DNA of 46,344 nucleotides from a virus: IMG/VR virus record IMGVR_UViG_3300035019_000001, positions 1 through 46,344 of that record; one strand, written 5' to 3'. Made by a program: the position numbers and the translations under genes. Below, in pieces: positions 25,131 to 33,322 of the stretch (its first letter is position 1; every line of letters begins with the position of its first letter). The notes beneath the pieces were generated by a model. That model ran no database searches. It was not told where the DNA came from and saw only the letters and a list, made by a program, of their open reading frames with translations.

Positions 25131-25755
25131 AATTATTTATATTAGTGAAATTTAATTCGGTATCTAAAGTTGAATTTGAAGGGTCAACTGGTGAAGGGGA
25201 TTTATAAACCTTAATTCCTAAATTGATAGGGCTATCAACAGGGGTAGTGTCAGGATCATTAGGTTCATATTCAGGGGCCAGTTCAAGTAGAGTAACTTTG
25301 AACTGAACTGTAAGTAAAAAGGTGCAGTTGACTAGCCAATCATCTTGATCAGTTCCATCTCTCTTAACCCCAACTGAATTCTTAGTAGATTCTGGCTCAA
25401 CTGAACTAATAGAATCTGAACAAATTCCTTCAACTAAAGCTGAACCCTGAATGTATTCAACTAAAGATTCTAATTTTGATATTGGTAATTGATGGTAGGA
25501 AAATTCTCTAGGATATCTAAAAATAATAGAGAAGGGAAAAGTTCCAGTTCCTTCAAGAGAATTAAACTGTGTTCTCGAATAACTTAGGTTCTCTACTGGA
25601 AAAACTGTACCTGTATTGGCAGGTTTACTTAAATTTTCAGTAGAAGCATTTGAATAAAGTTCTTCAGGGACATCTAAATCAAAACTGTCAATTCTAACCT
25701 TAGTTTGAATCCAGGATTTAAGTAATTCTTTAACTGATTGAATATTGGAACTCAT
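25123..25755 (-). CDS. Putative tail terminator or completion protein
   Basis: 210 residues between head-tail connector genes and sheath. No recognised signature; beta-rich middle (TFLLTVQFKVTLLELAPEY) and a Pro-rich tail. Its position just before the sheath is where tail terminator/completion proteins are encoded. It overlaps the sheath gene by eight bases and the upstream gene by four. Confidence 0.6.
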   Translation of the reverse strand: MSSNIQSVKELLKSWIQTKVRIDSFDLDVPEELYSNASTENLSKPANTGTVFPVENLSYSRTQFNSLEGTGTFPFSIIFRYPREFSYHQLPISKLESLVEYIQGSALVEGICSDSISSVEPESTKNSVGVKRDGTDQDDWLVNCTFLLTVQFKVTLLELAPEYEPNDPDTTPVDSPINLGIKVYKSPSPVDPSNSTLDTELNFTNINNYG

Positions 25756-26213
25756 TTGTCTTTTTCACGTCTTAATATTAATTTTAGGATGGTAGGATCA
25801 TCATCTATAACGTGAATCAAACTACACTTAATTCCCGTACTTAAAGTTTTAGTTGTGAGGTTAATGTATTGGATCTCTGAATCCACAACAGGGGGATCAA
25901 TATATAAAATAATTCTACTTTTATCTTCTTTAATATACGAATCAATGAGTTGGGATCTAGAAACTTCAACCTGAAAGTCAGCTTGAGAAACAGTAATACT
26001 ACCTATTGGTAAACCTATTAATTTAACTGGAACAGAAGCAATGTAGGGGCGAGGTAAAATTAGGGAGTCATCATAAACTCTGACATTACTAGAATTTAAA
26101 TAGGACTTTCTAACTAATAGATGTCTACGTTGCGGCAGACCTAAATTTGTTTCTAGAAGTGCCATTTTATTTTCTATTAAGGTGAGTCTGTCATATAAGT
26201 TAGCTATTATCAT
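25752..26213 (-). CDS. Structural protein of the head-tail region
   Basis: 153 residues, family not recognised. A helical start (LYDRLTLIENKMALLETN) is followed by beta-rich sequence. It overlaps both neighbours by one to four bases and so belongs to the packed head-tail joining block. Possibly a connector or neck protein. Confidence 0.6.
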   Translation of the reverse strand: MIIANLYDRLTLIENKMALLETNLGLPQRRHLLVRKSYLNSSNVRVYDDSLILPRPYIASVPVKLIGLPIGSITVSQADFQVEVSRSQLIDSYIKEDKSRIILYIDPPVVDSEIQYINLTTKTLSTGIKCSLIHVIDDDPTILKLILRREKDK

Positions 26214-26539
26214 TAATTGAAAGTCCTATCGATTGCATCTTCTAAAGCGAGAGATTGAAACTCATCTATTTGTGATTGTGCCCGTTTAACCATTTCAATT
26301 TTCTTATCAACAAAAATGGTGTAATCTACGGCATTATTAATTAAATAGGATGAATAATCTTCTCTCTCAACATCCCAACCAGCCTTTAAATTTCCAGTTC
26401 TGACAGGGCTTATATCTCTTAGAATCCCTTTACCAAAATCAGAAGTTAAGTCTAAAGCTTCTTCTACAGATTCTCTTAGATTTTTAGTTGGATTATCGAA
26501 TAAGGGGCCACTTGCTGTAACTGTAATTTTGACTGACAT
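26213..26539 (-). CDS. HK97 gp10-like head-tail joining protein
   Basis: 108 residues. LRDISPVRTGNLKAGWDVE followed by YLINNAVDYTIFVDKK is the signature of the HK97 gp10 family (neck/tail completion): P-V-R-T-G-N-L-x-x-(G/S)-W and a conserved Asn-Asn-x-x-(D)Y. It lies two bases after the preceding gene. Confidence 0.82.
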   Translation of the reverse strand: MSVKITVTASGPLFDNPTKNLRESVEEALDLTSDFGKGILRDISPVRTGNLKAGWDVEREDYSSYLINNAVDYTIFVDKKIEMVKRAQSQIDEFQSLALEDAIDRTFN

Positions 26540-26540
26540 T

Positions 26541-26885
26541 TTAGTAGTTGGAGATATAAGAGGTTCTGGATTCAGTTAGGTATTTATTCCTTCTAGCCTG
26601 AACCTCTAGAGCATTAGCTAGTTCAAAAAGGTAAGCTGACCCCTGAGCTTTCAGATGTCTAACATGTGAGAAATAGTCTAATTTCTGACTTCTATTTCCA
26701 ACTACAAATGAAAACTCAGTGGCTTCTAATATCTTTAAATCTATAGCCGTTAGATTTACTACTAGAGTCTCAATATAGTCAGTAAACTCTTCAGTAAAAT
26801 CAGGTTGTGCTAACTTATCCCTTAGACTATCCGAATCTCCTAAAATTACTGCAATGTGATTAGCTAGAGTAGGAGTGATAAACAT
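26541..26885 (-). CDS. Head-tail connector-like protein
   Basis: 114 residues, mostly helical, with two cysteine-free halves. No clear signature. Its position directly after the capsid gene and its size match HK97 gp6-like connectors (LANHIAVILGDSDSLRDKL). Confidence 0.6.
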   Translation of the reverse strand: MFITPTLANHIAVILGDSDSLRDKLAQPDFTEEFTDYIETLVVNLTAIDLKILEATEFSFVVGNRSQKLDYFSHVRHLKAQGSAYLFELANALEVQARRNKYLTESRTSYISNY

Positions 26886-26901
26886 TAGTTTAAGGGGCTA
26901 A

Positions 26902-27888
26902 TTAGGCCGTTACACCTGTGATTACAGCTACAGAGCGTCTTTCCATTAGTGCCAATTGGTACATACCATAGAGTACAAAACTAACTTCTTGAGGGTTAGC
27001 ACTACCCATCTCTTTTACATACATTAGAATGCCTTGCTCTGAGGAATCAACACTTCCACCAGCATTAGTTTGACGGAAGGAGTAGAGTCTTAGGTCATTC
27101 TCATTTACAAAGTAGATCGTTCCATCGGGGCAATTAGGATCTTCCACAATAGGTCGCCCCTCAAAGCTCATTCCACGTACACCTAGGTCAGCTACGTTTG
27201 TGTAGTCAGCATTAACTACAACCGATGAGTCAAATGCAGAGCTATAAAGTAGAGCCGTAGTGGGACTCATTACTAAAGCCGTAAAAGTTCCAGCAACTCC
27301 AGTCGTTTTACCTTGACGATAATCAGCAGAGAAAGCTTGAAGCTTAGCCTTAGTGATAGCTCCAAAAGTACCCTTTACATAGGTTGTCCATAGAGGATCA
27401 ACAGCAGGGTCAAGACCAGCATAAGCATTAGTAGCTTTACTAGCGGTAATAGCCGTATGTAAACGACTTAGACCAAGAACATCACTATGACTAGTACCAT
27501 TACCTACGAAGATACCAGCACCTAATCCTTGGAGGATTTCACGTTTAGCAGATTCAGCAGAGAGACTGATCAAGTTACTGAGGGCTGGAATTCCTTGGGA
27601 TTTGGCCTCAGCGATCTGAACCTCATGAATAGAGAATTTAGAACGGAGTCTATAATCTGCAATAGGGAGTTTTGCAGGCTTGATCACATCTCCAGAATTA
27701 CCATCAGCGTCAGCCGATACTAATTCAGAAACAGCAGTAGCACCTCCAACATTCACATTATATTTAACTTGAGTTTGAGAAGTACTATAGCGGTTCAAAC
27801 GTCCAAGCATAGGTACGTTCAGTTGCTCTAGTTCGGCCAATTGAGGCTCGATAGAGAGATTAATTACACCGTTTGTATACGTAGTCAT
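26902..27888 (-). CDS. Major capsid protein
   Basis: 328 residues, right size for an HK97-fold capsid protein, and downstream of the scaffold-like gene. An Ala/Thr-rich beta pattern with VGGATAVSELVSADAD, LPIADYRLRSKFSIHEVQIAEAK, LMSPTTALLYSSAF and a C-terminal region with GMYQLALMERRSVAVITG is typical of capsid proteins. No cleavage site for a protease was searched for. Confidence 0.82.
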   Translation of the reverse strand: MTTYTNGVINLSIEPQLAELEQLNVPMLGRLNRYSTSQTQVKYNVNVGGATAVSELVSADADGNSGDVIKPAKLPIADYRLRSKFSIHEVQIAEAKSQGIPALSNLISLSAESAKREILQGLGAGIFVGNGTSHSDVLGLSRLHTAITASKATNAYAGLDPAVDPLWTTYVKGTFGAITKAKLQAFSADYRQGKTTGVAGTFTALVMSPTTALLYSSAFDSSVVVNADYTNVADLGVRGMSFEGRPIVEDPNCPDGTIYFVNENDLRLYSFRQTNAGGSVDSSEQGILMYVKEMGSANPQEVSFVLYGMYQLALMERRSVAVITGVTA

Positions 27889-27902
27889 TGTTTAATTTAT
27901 TA

Positions 27903-28484
27903 TTAGATAAAAGATTGAGCGATCGCTTCACCCATAGAACTAGGTTTAGCTTTAGTGTCAGTAGCAGTAATTGTCTTAGATTCTTTAGTTCCTGAACCTT
28001 GAGTAGGTGAAGCAGGTACAAAGCTTTTACCCTCATCTGATTGAAGGTAGGAGTTGAAAAGGTCTTTGATTGGAGTGACTGTATCACCCTTCTCAAGGAA
28101 CCATTGGTTATCTTCTTTCTTGAGAGAAGCACCGAATTCAACAGTGAATAGTTTCTGAAGGGCACTTTTATTTACCGTTTCAGAACCAGCAATAAGTTGA
28201 GAAATAGTGGCAGATTTCTCAGATTCAAAAGCAGCTTTATCCTTTTCAGATAGTTGCGTAGTTAAATCTTGAATCTGTTTTTCTAAAGCTTTAAGAGATA
28301 GACTGGCAGGTTTCTCTTCAGTCGGTTCTTCAGCTTTAGGTTGAATGTTTTCTAGGGATTTCTTAAGGGTAGACTCGATTGATTTAGCTAAGCCTGAATT
28401 TGCTTTATTAACATCAGTCATAATTGATGTCTTAAACGTATCTAGAGCTTGATTAATAAGAGCCTGTACTTGTTGTTCATCCAT
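27903..28484 (-). CDS. Putative scaffold protein
   Basis: 193 residues, highly charged and helical, with a coiled coil at about 60-100 (ALEKQIQDLTTQLSEKDKAAF) and a flexible Ser/Thr-rich tail. Such proteins lie between portal and capsid genes and organise prohead assembly. No protease signature is seen. The 92-base gap to the portal gene contains the palindrome CTGCATCATGCAG. Confidence 0.75.
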   Translation of the reverse strand: MDEQQVQALINQALDTFKTSIMTDVNKANSGLAKSIESTLKKSLENIQPKAEEPTEEKPASLSLKALEKQIQDLTTQLSEKDKAAFESEKSATISQLIAGSETVNKSALQKLFTVEFGASLKKEDNQWFLEKGDTVTPIKDLFNSYLQSDEGKSFVPASPTQGSGTKESKTITATDTKAKPSSMGEAIAQSFI

Positions 28485-28576
28485 TTGAATTGAAATTTCC
28501 TTTTAATAATTAAGGTGTCTGCATGATGCAGTAGGTTTATCTGGGGTTAAGGCTTTTATCCAGTAGCCGCGTAGAA

Positions 28577-30085
28577 TTAAACGGTTGGATTAGTTGATAG
28601 TTCAGGTAATTCAAAAGTTAAAGCTTCAATCTCGCTATTAACTAATTCCTTTTCTTCAGATGAAGCATTAGGGGCAAGTTGAGATGAAAGTGATTTAGCA
28701 AATAGTCTTTTACTAGTCTGTGGAATATAAGGGTCTACTTTAATTAATTCATTAGCTGTAGCTAAAAGGGAGTCAAGCGAATCTAATTCAAAGGACTCAT
28801 AACCAGTAACACTGATTGAATTAATAGTTTCTGATGGAAGTCCAATAGCCGAAGCTACTAATTGAATTAAATCTTGTAGAAATTCTAGAAGTAGTTTTCC
28901 ATACGATCGCATCACCATTTCTTCCGAATGGAGATCAAACTTTTTAGAGATGCCTGACTGTTGAACGGCCCCTTTATCAGATGAAATACAACCTAAATTG
29001 AGTATGTCTTTAATTTGATTCTCTAAGTCTGCTAGAAGAGTTGAAAGGATAGTAAGTACTGATCCCTGCATTTCCTTAAACTCAAATTCCTCAACCTTCA
29101 TAATGTGGGCGTTACTTGAGATTGGTGTTTCTTCTTCTTTAACAGCTATCTCTAAGTTCGGAAGAGTTTCTTGAATTGGCTTAAATATTCTTTGAATGTA
29201 AGCCATTCCAGCAGCATCAAATCTATTATTCTCTATAGTTAAATATTCTTTAGCTTTTAGATAGGCATGATTCATTGCATAGAGTTCACTAGGTAGTTCA
29301 AACTTTAGAACAGGGAATGAACTGAAGCCATGATAGATAGGTTCCTGATCTAAAGAGATATAAGTATCTTTAGGAGTAACTGGAACTATTTTTCCATCTT
29401 TGATTAGTGTGACAATCTGATTGTTCTTAAGCTCAACTAAAGCCGAATATCTAAGGATCAGTTCAGGGGTGATTATCGTCCAAATTACTTGAGGGACAGG
29501 TTTAGTGAAGGGGTCTGGACGGTACTCTACAAGCTGTCTGATCTTAATGAATGTCAGTGAGCCTGTATCATCCTCAGTCCAATCATATACATCTCTACAG
29601 TTGTGTAGGATGGTGTAAGGGTTTAGATTGAGTGCCTCTTCTTCTGCTCTGTTTCTAGGGATGAAAGGAGCTAGGGGTTTGTCAACCTGAACGAATACTT
29701 TCTTATAAATTAAAGCTTCTCTGAAAATTCTCTGTAGAAGTTTAAGTTCAGATTGCCCTTTCTTTTTGGAAGTATTCTCTCTAAAGTTCTTCCAGAAATC
29801 ATTATCAGGTAAATTTGAAATTGAATAGCTACCTGCTGCAAGTTTAGAAGTTAATTCTAGAAGTGCCGAAGATAGAAGGTTAGTGTAAGTGAACTTTTTT
29901 AATCTAGCAGTGTAGGCTTCAGGAACCTCTCCCGCTCGAATAGGTAAGAATTGACCTTTTACTTTTTCTAGAACTGTTGATCCCTCAATTAGAGGATATA
30001 ATTGGGTGTTTAATTCTTCACTATTTATATAATCAGAATGTTTGGATTCTAAAAAGTCCAAACTTAATTCATAAGGGATATCCAT
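28577..30085 (-). CDS. Portal protein
   Basis: 502 residues, directly behind the large terminase as usual. The N-terminal YTNLLSSALLELTSKLAAG, the central RDVYDWTEDD and LKFELPSELYAMNHAYLKAKEYLTIEN, and the long helical part with LSTLLADLENQIKDIL are typical of DUF4055-like portals. It would form the ring through which DNA is packaged. Confidence 0.85.
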   Translation of the reverse strand: MDIPYELSLDFLESKHSDYINSEELNTQLYPLIEGSTVLEKVKGQFLPIRAGEVPEAYTARLKKFTYTNLLSSALLELTSKLAAGSYSISNLPDNDFWKNFRENTSKKKGQSELKLLQRIFREALIYKKVFVQVDKPLAPFIPRNRAEEEALNLNPYTILHNCRDVYDWTEDDTGSLTFIKIRQLVEYRPDPFTKPVPQVIWTIITPELILRYSALVELKNNQIVTLIKDGKIVPVTPKDTYISLDQEPIYHGFSSFPVLKFELPSELYAMNHAYLKAKEYLTIENNRFDAAGMAYIQRIFKPIQETLPNLEIAVKEEETPISSNAHIMKVEEFEFKEMQGSVLTILSTLLADLENQIKDILNLGCISSDKGAVQQSGISKKFDLHSEEMVMRSYGKLLLEFLQDLIQLVASAIGLPSETINSISVTGYESFELDSLDSLLATANELIKVDPYIPQTSKRLFAKSLSSQLAPNASSEEKELVNSEIEALTFELPELSTNPTV

Positions 30086-30092
30086 ATTGTTA

Positions 30093-31388
30093 TTAAGCCG
30101 CAGATAGGCTTGAAGATAAATTATATTTAGTTTCTATTTGCGGGATCACATAGCGGAAACTATCTAATATGTGATCAGATTGACCTTCAGCTACCTTCTC
30201 TAAAATGTTTCCTTCTCGATCTTCAGCTTTGTGATAGCTGTTAATGTCATCAATTAAGCTTTGAAGTCTATTAGAGACTAAAATTCTATTTTGATAAAAG
30301 AGAGAGTTAATAATTCCAATACTTTCCATTACACCAGGTTTTGATCTGGGAACAGTAATAGCATTCTTTAGGGCTTGAATATTCTCGGTAGCCCCTTTTC
30401 TTCTCAGTGCAATAGTGAAGCTAGGTCTATCATCGGGGCTCATTACTTGATGAACCTTATATTTTCTACAGAAAGTTATAATCTGCTTAATTACTTCATC
30501 TTGAGTAACAGGGATTGAAGGGTTGGGATTACTCCAGCAGTCAATTATGTAGTAGAGATTATCTTTAATTCCTATAACTGAAACTGCTGGATTAGTCTCA
30601 CCGTGATCAACTCCAATTAAAATAGTGCCGAAACTATCAGGGAGAATATCAACGGTGTGGCTTTCATTAAATTGATCGTATAACTTACCTGAGAAGTCCT
30701 CCCAACTGGCTTCATACTCTTGTCTAAAAACACTAGGAGGTAAGGTTAGTCGGGCCTGCTCTCTAATTTCTGAAGGGTTAAAGGGATTATCAGCAGATGT
30801 GTAATGAAAATATTTCCAATTTGGATTCTCTAAAGCTTTTTGATGGAACTTATAGAAGTGTGAGTTTCTGCCTTTAGGAGTGCCGATCACCATACTTTCA
30901 TAGAATCCACTAGGGTCACGAAAGCAAGGAGTTATGATTTCATCCCAGGTCTTAGGAGGAAACATCTGATATTCTTCAAGTCCAGCAAAAATAAGGTTCT
31001 TACCTCGAATCCGCTCTCCACCATCATCGGTTCCAGCTAAGGAGAGAAGGGGGAGATTATTGTGAAAGTAGATAATGTGCTTAGACCTATCTATTTTCCT
31101 AGTGAGGGGCAAGCTTTCAAATAGGTTTATTAACGGTTCCCAATGAAGGGCGATCGCCATCTTCAAGGTTGGAGCCGCTATCAGAACTTCACAAGGACTT
31201 TCAGTGTCAAACTTACCAGAGTAGGTTAGTAGAGCTTTAATTGCTGCTGCTCTTAGGAGTCTGGTCTTGCCCCACCCCCGACCTGAACAAACAACTTTTA
31301 CTTTAGCTGGAGAGGTAAGGACTGAATGCTGAGTAGGGTGTAATTTAATGTCAAGCTTAGCCATCATCTTCAGGAGTGGTGATTCCAA
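30093..31388 (-). CDS. terL: Terminase large subunit
   Basis: 431 residues. Walker A SGRGWGKT at 35-42, Walker B with catalytic Glu in LIFAGLEEYQ, and the C-terminal RNase H-like nuclease with ILIGVDHGETNPA and a later SPDDRPS and DHILDSFRY. It packages DNA into the prohead. The frame starts at 31388, but the Met codons at 31367/31364 (residues 8-9) would reduce the overlap with the small subunit gene from 32 to about 10 bases and are more likely. Confidence 0.92.
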   Translation of the reverse strand: MESPLLKMMAKLDIKLHPTQHSVLTSPAKVKVVCSGRGWGKTRLLRAAAIKALLTYSGKFDTESPCEVLIAAPTLKMAIALHWEPLINLFESLPLTRKIDRSKHIIYFHNNLPLLSLAGTDDGGERIRGKNLIFAGLEEYQMFPPKTWDEIITPCFRDPSGFYESMVIGTPKGRNSHFYKFHQKALENPNWKYFHYTSADNPFNPSEIREQARLTLPPSVFRQEYEASWEDFSGKLYDQFNESHTVDILPDSFGTILIGVDHGETNPAVSVIGIKDNLYYIIDCWSNPNPSIPVTQDEVIKQIITFCRKYKVHQVMSPDDRPSFTIALRRKGATENIQALKNAITVPRSKPGVMESIGIINSLFYQNRILVSNRLQSLIDDINSYHKAEDREGNILEKVAEGQSDHILDSFRYVIPQIETKYNLSSSLSAA

Positions 31389-31788
31389 AAGAGACTTCCA
31401 CTTTCATATCAGCTTGAGTCTGACCTAGAACACGCTCTAGCATTTGAGGAGTAGGTATAATTTCTTCTTCTTTTACTAAAGTGACAATTTGACCTTGAGA
31501 ATTGAATGCTTCCTGTCTAGTGATTTTGAATTTCTCACCTTTAAGAACCTTAGTGATAAAGTCCTCAGCTAACACTATTCGGTCTATAGCCTGTTCTTGT
31601 CCTTGTCTGAGTCTTGTAGCTTTAATGTCAGCAACACGTTCAGCAAAGTCTGGATACTTTGTAAGCCAGTCATAGAATGATGCTCTAGATACCTTAGCGG
31701 CTTCACAGGCTGCACTATCGGAACCTGTTAACTCTAGAACCTTGTAAATAACGTCGAGCGTTTCAGGTTGATATTTTGAACGAGCCAT
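31357..31788 (-). CDS. terS: Terminase small subunit
   Basis: 143 residues. The N-terminal HTH (AACEAAKVSRASFYDWLTKYPDF) and a C-terminal helix-rich part fit small terminases that recognise the packaging site. It overlaps the large subunit gene. It is the first gene of the late operon, and the repeats at 31813-31909 lie directly in front of it. Confidence 0.85.
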   Translation of the reverse strand: MARSKYQPETLDVIYKVLELTGSDSAACEAAKVSRASFYDWLTKYPDFAERVADIKATRLRQGQEQAIDRIVLAEDFITKVLKGEKFKITRQEAFNSQGQIVTLVKEEEIIPTPQMLERVLGQTQADMKVEVSFGITTPEDDG

Positions 31789-31812
31789 ATGATTTTTGTT
31801 GAAAGTTAAATA

Positions 31813-31909
31813 GAATCAATAATAATATTCGTAGATTTTAATTCGTGGCGACTATTATTGATTCAATAAAAAACCTCCAGTAATTTAGGAGGTTAAAAAT
31901 TATTGATTC
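31813..31909. promoter_or_regulatory. Operator-like repeats in front of the late operon
   Basis: GAATCAATAATA (31813-31824) has a perfect inverse at 31853-31864, and a third ATTATTGATTC follows at 31899-31909, on the other side of the terminator. They lie between the minus-strand HTH gene and terS, so they may bind a late regulator or repressor. Confidence 0.5.
31865..31894 (-). terminator. Terminator after the HTH protein gene
   Basis: AACCTCC/GGAGGTT 7-bp stem with a 9-base loop, followed on the minus strand by TTTTTTATTG. It separates the 267-residue HTH protein gene from the late operon. Confidence 0.8.
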
Positions 31910-31933
31910 CTCTACCATTACGAGTGAGCGGAT

Positions 31934-32737
31934 TTATAAATGGGTTAGTAAATAATCAGAGATAACGTCAAAAGCTTCGAGACATAGACGGTCAATATAA
32001 TCTTCAAACGTCTCTGAAGTATTTAACCCTGTAAATATATAACCAATCCGATAGTGTACTGAAGGGTCATTTGTGATCTTAAAATTCAGAACTAAACATT
32101 GAGGAAAGTTTAGTTGACCGATCGCATCTGACATTAAGCTTTCATCTATCTGGCTCCATAAGGATGAGCCAGGATTCAACTGTGAGAGCGGCTTGTAGAT
32201 GTTAGGAATGAACTTATCACATTCATTCAAAGTGCCGTTGTAGTAGTCCTCCAGCACCCTTAAAAGTTGAACTGGATCAATGTATGAGGTCTTGATTCTA
32301 GATTCATCGTAGGAGGGTAATTCCTGAATGACTTCTTCAGTTGGCCTTCTCTGCTGCTCCAGCTTCTCATTCATAAAGGTGGAATATTCAAAGATGGTTC
32401 GATAGTCATTCTTTGAGTGAGAGCACTCATTTCTAGTCAATCGGTTCAGTTGGGAGTTGGATAAAATGGAATCATCCTTTATTAATGCTGATTTATTTTC
32501 TTCTAGCCATTTCAAAAGGTCAGGCTTATTTTTATATTCGGCTTTTAAAATCTTATAGAGACTTCCATCAGCCCCTTTAGCCTTTACTCGGTAATCATTA
32601 CCGTACTGCTTGATTAAATTATCTTTTAATGTACTAAAGGGGATATTAAGCTTCTTCGAGATGCTCCTTACTGAGGAGTTGGTATCAGTTGATAGGATGT
32701 TAAAGGCTTGATTGATTATTTCTTTAGGGAGTTTCAT
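31934..32737 (-). CDS. HTH protein, possible late regulator
   Basis: 267 residues. Residues 1-45 form a HTH domain (SVRSISKKLNIPFSTLKDNL) of the type seen in resolvase- or sigma-like repressors. The rest is unrecognised, with an acidic C-terminal half (FEDYIDRLCLEAFDVISDYL). It lies alone upstream of the late operon and divergent from the plus-strand replication genes. A role in the early/late switch is an inference. Confidence 0.6.
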   Translation of the reverse strand: MKLPKEIINQAFNILSTDTNSSVRSISKKLNIPFSTLKDNLIKQYGNDYRVKAKGADGSLYKILKAEYKNKPDLLKWLEENKSALIKDDSILSNSQLNRLTRNECSHSKNDYRTIFEYSTFMNEKLEQQRRPTEEVIQELPSYDESRIKTSYIDPVQLLRVLEDYYNGTLNECDKFIPNIYKPLSQLNPGSSLWSQIDESLMSDAIGQLNFPQCLVLNFKITNDPSVHYRIGYIFTGLNTSETFEDYIDRLCLEAFDVISDYLLTHL

Positions 32738-33026
32738 TAGAGGAATAAATTATAAAGGATTTATTCTTCTAATATTTCATACTGTATATGTGTAATAGTG
32801 GGCGTTGTATAGGTAGCAGTTCAAGCGAGGGCTGAATTATTAATATAGGTTTATTTCAACTTCTAGTTTATTCCGAGAACTTTATTCTCAACCGTACTTA
32901 TATAAATTCGGTAATTACTACTTATTTAATTCAGGAATTTAAGTAATAAAACTTGTAGTATTAATTAAGGAGTTAGAGAACTCTTTTTATTTAAATTGAT
33001 AAGCATATAGACCAAAAGGATAAAAA
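32738..33026. other. Divergent control region with a terminator-like hairpin
   Basis: About 290 AT-rich bases between a minus-strand and a plus-strand gene. It contains inverted repeats around ATTACT (about 32912-32948) and, at 32968-32989, a 5-bp GAGTT/AACTC hairpin followed by TTTTTA on the plus strand. No gene precedes the hairpin on that strand, so a short leader or small RNA is possible. Confidence 0.45.
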
Positions 33027-33218
33027 ATGATTCCAGATGATTTGATTTCAACTCAAGAAGCGGCAGAAATAGCAGGTTATATTACTTCTGAAACTATCCG
33101 TTATTACATCAGAACAAAGCGTCTAACAGCTTATAGAAACCCTAGAGGTTGGAAATTTGTTTCTAAAGCTGAAGTAGAGGAGAAATTAGTTAGACCAGAC
33201 TTTATAGTTCTTGATTAA
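33027..33218 (+). CDS. Excisionase/MerR-type HTH protein
   Basis: 63 residues. STQEAAEIAGYITSETIRYY is a winged helix-turn-helix of the excisionase/MerR type, followed by the wing AYRNPRGWKFVSKAEVEE. A good ribosome binding site (AAGGA) lies 8 bases upstream. It may serve as excisionase or as a regulator; it is far from the integrase, so a regulator of replication genes is equally possible. Confidence 0.75.
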   Translation: MIPDDLISTQEAAEIAGYITSETIRYYIRTKRLTAYRNPRGWKFVSKAEVEEKLVRPDFIVLD

Positions 33219-33259
33219 TCGCCTACTTATTACATCACGTATATATCAAACTAAAAATA

Positions 33260-33289
33260 AGCAGAGAAGAATATAAACTCTCCTCTGCT
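33260..33289 (+). terminator. Hairpin between HTH gene and polymerase gene
   Basis: AGCAGAG/CTCTGCT 7-bp stem with an A-rich loop; the T-run behind it is weak (CTCTTAAAAA). It may weaken transcription from the HTH gene into the polymerase gene. Confidence 0.45.
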
Positions 33290-33322
33290 CTCTTAAAAAA
33301 CTATTTAATCTTTCTATTATAT

